This document shows positions 56,201-64,000 of a stretch of DNA of 64,000 bases, piece after piece. Each line of letters begins with the position of its first letter. Position 1 is the first letter of the stretch. Source of the DNA: Cladosporium sp. IMV 00045 (taxonomy: Eukaryota > Ascomycota > Dothideomycetes > Cladosporiales > Cladosporiaceae); the NCBI GenBank assembly GCA_001931905.2, contig MSJI02000918.1, forward strand, positions 79,510-143,509, written 5' to 3'. The position numbers and the translations under genes were made by a program. Under the pieces are notes generated by a model that ran no database searches, was not told the origin of the DNA, and worked only from the letters and a program-made list of their open reading frames with translations.

Positions 56201-57981
56201 TCACGCCAGACTGTCACGCCTCGAGTCAGCCGGGACAGTCCTGGGCTTGAACTTGGTGTGGAAGTTCAGCTGGCGCACAAACCAAGCGTTGAAGGTCTGC
56301 CATTCAGCACCGGGCGTCTCGAGCTCGATCTCGAAGTTTCTGAGGAACGTGGGCACGAGCTTGTAGATCTCAAGCAGGCTGTCACGAGATTGTCAGTAAA
56401 GACCTTGATGGGAGATCGTCTGCGGATCAAGACTCTTATATCTTACCTGATGTTCTTGCCAATGCAAGTCCGCGCCCCAGCGCCGAACTGGAACATTGTC
56501 GCTTTCATCTCCTTGAGCTGCTCGGGCGAGGCTTGAAGCCAGCGTTCGGGTTTGAAGCTGTCAACGTCTTCGCCGAAAATATCCGGCCTTCTGTGCACAA
56601 CCCACGCGTTGCAGCCGACGATCGTGCCGCCGGGGATTTGCTCGCCCAGAATTTCCATGCCTTGAGGCGGCACGATGCGTTCGAGAATGAGACCCGGCGC
56701 GGGGTGCAGGCGGAACGACTCCTGGATGACGGCGTCGAGGAAGGGCAGAGTCTGGCTTTCTTTCCAGCCGACTTTGTGGTGCGGTTTCTCTACGATGGTC
56801 CCGTTGCGCGCGGCTTCGTCGAGCTCTTCCATCAGCTGCTTGTAGGCTTTCGGGTGCTTGAGGAGATTATAAAAAACGCTACTCAGACTGATAGCGGTCG
56901 TCTCCGAGCCCGCGAAAACCATACTGTTGCACGACGCCAGCACCTGCTGATCCGTCATGAAGGACGGGTGATCGTGCTGCGCTTGCGTGAATTTCGTGAG
57001 CAAATCCACGCCCTTGCCACTGCCCTCGTCCGCCTCGCCGGTCTCGCGCACTTTCTTCATCTCCCCCTCGCGCGCGGCGGACTGCTTCAGAGCGAAGCGC
57101 GTGACGGGGAACACCTTGTTCGTCACGCCCCAGCGCTCCAGCGCCAGCCGCACGGGGTTCTTCTGCCACAGCAAGTCGAGCGCGGGCATTTGGCCCACGG
57201 GGCCGGCGTACGCGAGGAATCTGCCGATGAACTCGACGATGCCTTCGACGTCTTCATTCTTCTCAACGAAGCCCAGACGCTTGCTCCAGGTCAGATCGCC
57301 GATGACGTCGAAGGCGAAGAACTGCAGCCACTGGGAGAAATCGCAGGTTTTGCCCGTGTCGAGGAAGAGCTTGCGCGTCTGCTCGATGAACGCGTCCGTC
57401 GTGCTGTCGACCAGGGGCTCGTAGTTGACCAGCGACGACATGGAGAAGGCGGCGTTGACGCATCGACGGTATTTGGCGTGGAAGCTTTCGTCCGTCGTGC
57501 TGAAGAGCGAGTAGATCGGGCGGCCTTTGGAGATGGCTGTTTGGACGGGGTAGAATTCCGACTGGATGTTGCTTTTTGTCAGCGATTGGAATTCGTCTTC
57601 GTTTCCTCATTCGCAACGAAAGAAAAAGCAAACAGCACTGATTTTGCACCGCATCCGCAAGACAGGTCGACCTACCTTCGTCATCCCCTTATTCAGCCCA
57701 TAAATCGCCCTGATCGCCCTCGGATCCGCAAACGACAGCACATTCGGGCCCAGCCTCACAACATCCCCGTACCGTCTGTGCAGATCAATGTGCGTCCACT
57801 GCGCCCTCCGCCCGCGCACGTCGAAGTACCTCCACCAGTTCGTGTAGCCGGCCAGAGGGTGGCCGGGGTACTTGTGAAGGTGGTTGTTGAATTTGTTCCG
57901 CAGGAGGTGGATTGCGATGGAGGCGAGGAGGAGGAAGGGCCAGTGTGTGAGGAGGAGGGAGAGGAGGGTGGTGGCCAGCAT
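56201..57981 (-). CDS. cytochrome P450 monooxygenase (pisatin-demethylase-like group)
   Basis: Three exons: 57676-57981, 56447-57561 and 56201-56378; introns 114 and 68 nt; 532 aa. An N-terminal membrane anchor (LLTHWPFLLLASIAIHLL) precedes a KYPGHPLAGYTNWWR proline hinge. Class motifs: I-helix AGSETT (319-324), ExxR ESFR (383-386), PERW, and the heme loop FQFGAGARTCIG with the ligand Cys at 468. The end SLLEIYKLVPTFLRNFEIEL is typical of the ascomycete E-class group that includes pisatin demethylase. It is microsomal, needing CPR. Substrate cannot be predicted. No oxidoreductase, PKS, NRPS or transporter neighbours, so a role in a metabolite cluster is not supported. Confidence 0.92.
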
Positions 57982-59608
57982 GTTGAATGGATTGCTGGGT
58001 GTGGGATGGGGGGAGGGGGACAAGTTGATTGATTTGAGTGGGAGGAGGGAAGGAAGAGAGAGAGGAGGACGGTCTTTGGTTCTTACATACACATGCTGTA
58101 GAAAGTAGACACCTACACCCACCTACCTAGACGTCGGCATCCGGCACGCCTTCTACCCATCCGCCCAGTGATTTTACGCCGAATGCGCGACACGAAGCGT
58201 CAAGAGAGGTCACGGCAGATGCGTGAGGCCCGGCATATCGGTAGATGAGATTCAGGGAGCAGAGCAGAGCAAGTCGATAGCACAGGATTACTTAAGTAGG
58301 GCAGACGTGGCAGGGCGTGTCGTCTAGACGTCAGGTTTAGGTTAGGTTCAGACCTTGTATCAGGCACGGCAGTTGTGTAGTGTGGGCTATTATCGGTTTC
58401 GGTTTCTGGCGGCTGACGCAAGAGAGATAAAGCAAAGGTCGCGGCAATTGAGAGGTGTTGGATTTGCGTTGGTCATGGGAGATGGGAAAGGGATGAGGTT
58501 CCGCGAGGGCCGGTGGGCGGTGATCGATGTTAGGTAGATAAGGCGAGATATCTGTTTCTATACATGGTTGCAATTCTTCTCGCAGGAGTTCACTACCTGC
58601 TGCAAGAAGCACACTGCCTTTGGAAGTGTGTCGTCAATTATTGCCCATCTGGCTTCCTACTTGGATTCTGGCAAATCACTCGAATACCTCAGAACATATC
58701 CCCAACCGTCCCATCGCCACCGCCATCCCCCATCCCAACTGCCGAACCAGCTCAATCATCGAGACGGTGCGTAGACGGGCTGGTGGCATGTGCAGTCTCG
58801 CATTTGCCTCGCCTCGTGCCCCGGACGGAGAAGCCCCCAGACGACCAGCACGAATCCGCCTCCACATTTCGTGGAAGTCAAAATAGCACAATCGGCAGTT
58901 GAGGGAAGGGCGAACTGCCGTTCTTTTGCTTGCTTGCTTGCTTGCTTGACTTGCCTGTGAGCGATTGATGCGGGCGATTCTTGAAGAGTCTGTGATCACC
59001 CATGACAGCGACGAGCAGATGGCAAGTATCATGGAATGATTGATCGCTTGGATGTAGAGATTCCCGCTCGGTTGGTTTGTGTTTGTTCAATATCAAAGTC
59101 TTGAATCCGTCTCATGAATGTTCAAAGTGCCTTGTTACATGGCATCGCTTACCTACTATCCCTACTATTGGTGTCTGAAGATTCAGATGGACGAACAGAC
59201 GAACCTCTTGCAGACTCGCCGTAGTGCGATATTGGGCACATGTGTAACAGTCTTTCACATCGCACTTCTCGAAAATGGCAGAGAGTGCAAATGACTTACT
59301 AATTACATGTATTGGATAAGGCGAAGGTCAGTCCTCTGTTTAAGCAGAACGCGTCCATACGACGAGATCTTCATGGGGCGAGAAGAAGATCGAATCGAAG
59401 CGGCTATTATTGTTATCATCGTAAGAATAAATATGATTATTAACACAAATCAATTGGGCCGTGTGTCGTTCGCTCTGCTGACGGACACGTTCAAAAAGTC
59501 CTCCCTGCCGTAAGACTTAAAACCAGTAGAAATACTGACGTCTCTCAACCGATAGCGTATCAAACTGGCGCAACCCTCGAGCCTCCAACTCGCAGGACCG
59601 ACAGTCCC
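57982..59608. other. intergenic, 1.6 kb
   Basis: P450 promoter side and SPP1 3' region. Contains a short (TTGC)n repeat. ORFs up to 118 codons are unstructured. No gene seen. Confidence 0.5.
58926..58948 (+). repeat. (TTGC)n tetranucleotide repeat
   Basis: Five and a half consecutive TTGC units in non-coding DNA. Confidence 0.9.
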
Positions 59609-61990
59609 TCAAGCCGTAGCATCGACCTGCATAACCTCACTAGGCGGAATAGCCGGCACGACACTCTCCGGCACGGGCAGGGCCGGGGGGACGACAGGAG
59701 GATCTTGATCCCCCTTCGCCTCACCACCATCACCAATCCCCTCCCCAAAATGATGAACCTCCACACTCCCCTCCCCCTGCAACCCACCCCCCGCCCTCTT
59801 CCTCAACGCAGCCCTCTCCCTAATCTCCCTCTCCTCCCTATCCAACCCCCTCATCGCGTCCCCGTTATCCCCCATCTCGAACCTGACATCGTCCGTAGCC
59901 AACTTCGCCCAGTCCAAATGGCGCGCGCACTTCTTCTTATCGCACAGCCTGACCGCAACATGTACCTCCTCTCCATCCCCATCCTCATCAACATCGACAT
60001 CCATGCCCTCTCCGTCCCCGCCAGCCAGCGTCTCGAGCTCGAAAGCTCGCCTGCCAACAGCGCTCCCGCGCCAGAGGGCGAATTGCTCCTCGCTCCACTC
60101 GAGCCGCGGGTCGAAGCCGCAGTAGTCTTTGGGCTTGAGCTCCTTCTCCGCGCAGGCCCGTGAGGCGGCTTGTTTGACCATGTTGATGAATTTCAGGCGG
60201 TCTTTGAGCAGCTGGTGGCGCTGGCGCGAGGCGTCTTTCTTGCTGCTTATTGAGGCCAGGGCGTGCGTTTCGGGGGTCGTGTAGTCTCCCTGCTGCGAGG
60301 CGTCGGTGGTTCCGTTGGCTTTGCTGGTCGATGTGGCGGGTGGGCTGAGGACGTGGTCGCCTAGTTTTTTGAAGTCGGAGAGGGAGGGGGTGGAGTCGAG
60401 GAGGGCGCGGATTTCGCCTGGGGCGAGGACGCCGCCGCGCGTGCCGTGTTCGGTCGATGCTGGGGAGTCGGATGGGAGGTGGTGACTGGCTCGGTGGCGC
60501 GAGGAGCGGTTTTTTGCTGCGTGTTCGCGGCCGCGGGAGTTGGCTGTCATTTGGCGGAAGAAGGCTACGCCGCATTCGTCGGAGCAGTATTTACTGCCGT
60601 TGCCGGTTTTGTTCTTGCCCATGCGAGCAGGTTGTCTGCAGCCGGAGCGGCGACACATGCGCTTCCACGTCGTCCTGCCGACGCCGGCCTCGGTGCAGCG
60701 CGGGCACATGTATTTGTCGATGAGATGCCTGTCGCGCTCTTCGATGCCGACGCACTTTCCATGAAACCAGTCGTCACATGTACCATCACAACCGATCATG
60801 AATGTGCCCGTATCGGGTCTCTTGCAGAGGCAGTAAAGATCGTCGCTGACGGGTGTACCCTCTTCTTCCTCTTCCTCCTCATCTTCTGGATCTACAGAGC
60901 CAGACCGATTGGATGGTGCGGGAGAAGAGTTAACCGGTGTACCCTTGTTGCTTCCGCTCTTGACAGTCGTCTTGGACATGAGAGACGAGGGCGTATCCCC
61001 TCGGGCAGCTTCGACCTTGCGTTTCTTGGCAGGCGGTGCTTTCTTGGTGGTGGTCGCAGTGCCCTTCTTCTTGGGCAATGGACGTTTCTTGGACACAGTA
61101 GACTCCGCAGCAACATCTTCGGTAGAGGGCATTGGCACAGAAGACTCCCGCAATGGTGATTGGTGACGGGTGCTGTTCTCGCGCTTGAGCGAGCTGACAG
61201 CCTTGGAGGTCGAGGGTTCCATGTCGCTGACTTGAAGTGATGGACGTCTCGCATCCACTGGTGAGGTGGGTTGTGTAGTGGAATGAGATTCCTGTTTGAT
61301 GTGCGCTGGTGACAGATCGCCTGCGTCTCCTTTGGCGGCATTCGATGGTTCGAGAGCAGACGAAGCAGCTGCTTGTGAGTCTAACTGATGTTGAGGCGCA
61401 CGTGTTGAGCCGGGAGAGAGTTGCTGATCGCTCATCACTGAAGGTCGTCTCTTCTGATCCTCACCACCTGATGTCACATGCTGTAGTGGAGGCAACGTAA
61501 AAGCGGCATCCCCTGGTGTTGCTAGTGACGGCCTCCTCTGCTCCGGCGACCGTGATGCCACATGATATTGGTCCAGAGTAGGCGAGCTCATCTTTCTTTG
61601 CGCATCAACAGGCGGCGGTGGAGGCAGTTCGATAGAAGCATTGTGAGAGCTACTCGGTCTTCGATCCATAGACTCTCGCCTCGCCTGATGAGTGCCATCG
61701 GCAGCTGAGTGACCGTTCCATTGCGACGGAGGTGGTGCGTTGCTGGCGGAGAGTGAGGAAAGGGCCTGGACAGCCTCTTGCGACTGAGGCGGGCTCGATC
61801 GCTGGTGGCTGCTTGGGGGCGGCGAGTATTGCGGGAGGTTGACGTGATGCTGCTCGGGCGATCGCAGTTGCGGTATTGAAGGCAATGAGTCTTTGCGCTC
61901 CTCGGTGGGCGAAGGTTGTTGTTCCTGTTGTTGCGCGTCGGCGTTGTTCGCGGAAGAAGGATTGAGCAGCGACGAGAGGCTGAAGGACAT
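59609..61990 (-). CDS. spp1: COMPASS subunit Spp1 (CFP1-like PHD finger protein)
   Basis: Single exon, 793 aa, ATG at 61988-61990. Residues 1-380 are disordered (Ser/Pro/Gln), with basic runs at 300-330 (KKRPLPKKKG, KKAPPAKKRK) and an acidic stretch just before the finger. The PHD finger lies at about 385-432 (LYCLCKRPDTGTFMIGCDG, then CDDWFHGKCVG and YMCPRC), with all eight Cys/His. A second Cys set follows at 446-473 (CRRSGC … KYCSDEC), as in Spp1/CFP1 proteins. The C-terminal region has a helical segment (LKDRLKFINMVKQAASRA) and RLCDKKKCARHLDW. Spp1 reads H3K4me3 and tunes Set1 methylation. Length is greater than yeast Spp1 (353 aa), because of the long N-terminus, as is common in filamentous fungi. 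Confidence 0.88.
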   Translation of the reverse strand: MSFSLSSLLNPSSANNADAQQQEQQPSPTEERKDSLPSIPQLRSPEQHHVNLPQYSPPPSSHQRSSPPQSQEAVQALSSLSASNAPPPSQWNGHSAADGTHQARRESMDRRPSSSHNASIELPPPPPVDAQRKMSSPTLDQYHVASRSPEQRRPSLATPGDAAFTLPPLQHVTSGGEDQKRRPSVMSDQQLSPGSTRAPQHQLDSQAAASSALEPSNAAKGDAGDLSPAHIKQESHSTTQPTSPVDARRPSLQVSDMEPSTSKAVSSLKRENSTRHQSPLRESSVPMPSTEDVAAESTVSKKRPLPKKKGTATTTKKAPPAKKRKVEAARGDTPSSLMSKTTVKSGSNKGTPVNSSPAPSNRSGSVDPEDEEEEEEEGTPVSDDLYCLCKRPDTGTFMIGCDGTCDDWFHGKCVGIEERDRHLIDKYMCPRCTEAGVGRTTWKRMCRRSGCRQPARMGKNKTGNGSKYCSDECGVAFFRQMTANSRGREHAAKNRSSRHRASHHLPSDSPASTEHGTRGGVLAPGEIRALLDSTPSLSDFKKLGDHVLSPPATSTSKANGTTDASQQGDYTTPETHALASISSKKDASRQRHQLLKDRLKFINMVKQAASRACAEKELKPKDYCGFDPRLEWSEEQFALWRGSAVGRRAFELETLAGGDGEGMDVDVDEDGDGEEVHVAVRLCDKKKCARHLDWAKLATDDVRFEMGDNGDAMRGLDREEREIRERAALRKRAGGGLQGEGSVEVHHFGEGIGDGGEAKGDQDPPVVPPALPVPESVVPAIPPSEVMQVDATA

Positions 61991-62492
61991 GGCGGGCGAC
62001 GTTGCTATGTGCGCATAGCTCGTGGTATTAGGATGTTTGGGCGAAGGTCTTGATGTTGTAGACGTGGGCGGTGGCGCATTCGGTCAGGACGGGATTGATG
62101 GGTTATTAATCAATTGTTTGGAGGTATCTGCTTAAAGTAACGCGAAGGCCGGGGAGCGACATCAGCAGCTCCGGGGGTGGCTTTAACGAACCCCGCGGCA
62201 AAGGCAGAAAGCCACCTGCGGGCACAGTATACGACTTCAATCAACACTCTCCTCCCACCCCCCAATTACCTTGTCATCCCACGCCTCACTCGACCTCACA
62301 CGGCTGACACGCCGTGCATAAACCACCACTGCTCACACTTCACTCGCACTTTTGGACTCGGCGAGACCGCGGGGCATCGAACAACACATCCTGCATGCAC
62401 GACCCCCAAGCTGCTGTACCTCAGGCTACGTCGGTCGATAAATTCACTTACAACCCCCTCCTCCATCCTGCAGTAGCGAGTACCTCAGAAAC
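61991..62492. promoter_or_regulatory. divergent promoter region, spp1 / dfg10
   Basis: 502 bp between outward-facing starts. No TATA box recognised. ORFs here are short and unsupported. Confidence 0.5.
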
Positions 62493-63551
62493 ATGCAGCT
62501 CGCCATCCTTGACCTTGACCTTGACCTTGACCTCGACCTCGACGCCGTCGACTTCGTCCGGCTGGCATTCCTGGGAGCTGCAGGAGGCGTGAGCATAGCC
62601 ACCAACGTTCCCCTGCCATGCCTGAATGCAGGCTGACAGCAAAGGTAGGTGTATCTCGTCTTCTTCATTCCCGCATTGCGCTCTCGTTTCCTGGCATATG
62701 GCGCACGCACAGCCTCCCCTCTCCCATCGCCTGAACAGCGAAAACTTGCCGCCACCACGCCACTCAATCCGGTAGAGAAGGTCTTGGACTACCTCGCCAC
62801 CATCCAAGTGCCTCACAGCTGGTTCACTTCCTTCTACATCACCTCAGTGTCTTGTTCCCTCCTCTGGGCTGCCGACTATGCCCTCTCCGGCCCCCTCTCC
62901 TTTTACATCGTCAAATACACCGACACCACCCGCGGCCTCTCCATGACCTTCCACCAAGTGATCATAACCTGGCTCGCCGTCCTAGCCCAAGGCACACGAC
63001 GACTGTACGAAAGCCACGCCTTCTCCCGCCCCTCCAAAAGCACAATGTGGATCGGCCACTGGGCCTTAGGCATAGCCTTCTACACGGGCCTCAGCATCTC
63101 CGTCTGGATCGAAGGCATCCGCGCCCTGCAACAGCACCAACCCACCCTCCTCGACCTGTCCCTGCAACCCCCCTCCCTCCGCACCTGCATCTCTCTCTTC
63201 CTCTTCCTCTTCGCCTCCGGCATCCAGCACGACAGCCACGCCTACCTGGCCTCCCTCAAACCCACCGGCGCTAACAACAAAGATGGCAAAACGGACTACA
63301 AGCTGCCCATCCACCCGGCGTTCAACCTGACGATGACGCCGCATTATTTCGCCGAGTGCGTCATCTACCTCGCTCTTGCCGGTCTTGCGGCGCCGGGGGA
63401 TCAGTATTTGAATGGCACGCTGGCCTGTGCGTTGGTTTTCGTCGCGGTCAATTTGGGTGTCACGGCGTCTGGGACGTATGAGTGGTATGAGAGGAAGTTC
63501 GGCAAGAGAGCGCTGGAGGGGAGGGCGAAGATGGTGCCGTTTGTTTTTTGA
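62493..63551 (+). CDS. dfg10: polyprenol reductase Dfg10 (SRD5A3 type)
   Basis: Two exons: 62493-62588 and 62649-63551, with a 60-nt intron, giving 332 aa. Several membrane spans are visible. The steroid-5-alpha-reductase C-terminal domain has FASGIQHDSHAYLASL, HPAFNLTMTPHYFAECVIYLAL and ASGTYEWYERKFG ending in MVPFVF, close to human SRD5A3. The enzyme reduces polyprenol to dolichol in the ER, feeding N-glycosylation; in yeast loss (dfg10) also affects filamentous growth. The odd feature is an N-terminal run of alternating Asp-Leu coded by a hexanucleotide repeat. The start is supported because exon 1 is open for exactly 32 codons to a GTGAGC donor. Confidence 0.9.
62511..62543 (+). repeat. 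coding (GACCTT/GACCTC) hexamer repeat
   Basis: Five hexamers plus GAC encode Asp-Leu five times and a final Asp at the N-terminus of the polyprenol reductase. Confidence 0.93.
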
Positions 63552-64000
63552 GTCTCGCCGAGCATTCGAAGGGATTGAGGATGTGGGATTTTGTCTTGAA
63601 TGAGTTTGGATCTGATGGACGTTTAGGCACGTGGGAGGTTTTATAGCATCGACTGAGATCCCTGGAGAGTAGAGAAGCAATGACTGGCATAGTTTTCTGG
63701 CCATAGCGTCGAAGACCCGATTCCATAGAAGCCGACTTTAAGTACTTACAGACTCTGGCACAAACAATGTATGTATATACAAAACAAGTCCTTCTCAAGG
63801 ACCGAGGCGCTCGATTTTCAACTTTTCAGAGTTTCAGCTCGCGCTTTTTTGTGTACGTGAATGTGGGCGATCGATCTCGTGATTGTAACAATTGAAATTG
63901 ATGAATACATGAAATGCCAATTCAGGGGTCCCTCTCAAGTTTTGTTGATGATGGGAAAAAATGATAATGATAAAACGGGCGCCATCGCTGGGAGGGAAAA
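63552..64000. other. 3' region at the window edge
   Basis: Downstream of dfg10 to the end of the window. AT-rich near the end. No gene seen. Confidence 0.5.

Noticed and set aside
56533..58032. Open frame of 499 codons on the plus strand across the P450
   Set aside because: Antisense to a complete P450 with all class motifs. GC-rich third positions of the P450 remove stop codons on the other strand.
56201..62000. Possible secondary-metabolite cluster around the P450, SET protein and PHD protein
   Set aside because: No backbone enzyme, transporter or pathway regulator is adjacent. Spp1 and the SET protein are general chromatin factors.

Overview
This is a nuclear segment from a filamentous ascomycete (Pezizomycotina). 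A Dothideomycete of the Mycosphaerellales kind is my best guess, but it is an inference and not proven here. The grounds are short GT-AG introns (mostly 50-90 nt), intergenic spacers of several hundred to several thousand bases, and fungus-specific families: a 2EXR-like protein, Zn2Cys6 factor, Som1/Flo8 LisH regulator, Nrm1/Whi5 repressor, PXA protein and a CAP10-type GT90. I see no prokaryotic operon, CRISPR array, rRNA, convincing tRNA or intact transposon. About 20 protein genes can be supported.

Layout. 0-16.8 kb: an interrupted 2EXR-like gene at the edge, TMA23 (ribosome biogenesis), som1 (LisH regulator), BET3 (TRAPP) divergent from the WD40 spliceosome protein Cwf17/SNRNP40, a two-helix membrane protein with an in-frame TAG, and a secreted repeat protein carrying an apparent one-base frameshift. 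18-24 kb: a Rieske/FAD AIF-like oxidoreductase, a small duplicated coiled-coil protein, and the divergent pair MED10 / DRG1-type GTPase. 24-28 kb: a gene-poor stretch. 28-44 kb: a CENP-B-type HTH factor, a PXA-domain protein with a 1,058-nt intron, cysteine dioxygenase, a GT90 glycosyltransferase with a polytopic N-terminus, and a tiny Zn2Cys6 protein. 44-64 kb: IST3 (RES complex), a Ser/Thr-rich single-span protein, an Nrm1/Whi5 repressor, a SET-domain methyltransferase, a cytochrome P450, SPP1 (COMPASS), and DFG10 polyprenol reductase.

The genes are mostly unrelated housekeeping and regulatory functions. The P450 has no biosynthetic neighbours, so I do not call a secondary-metabolite cluster. 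Themes that recur are splicing (Cwf17, Ist3), chromatin and transcription (Spp1, SET protein, Med10, Som1, CENP-B factor, Nrm1, Zn2Cys6) and endomembrane or glycan work (Bet3, PXA, GT90, Dfg10).

The most interesting signals are structural. Three coding micro-exons of 9, 14 and 22 nt occur in separate genes. The PXA intron is more than ten times the local norm. Three reading frames are interrupted: TGA in the 2EXR-like gene, TAG in the membrane protein, and +1 in the secreted repeat protein. The secreted protein also has dibasic cleavage-like sites and many spaced N-glycosylation sequons. Exon boundaries were placed by hand from splice consensus and reading-frame continuity; no alignment or transcript data were available.
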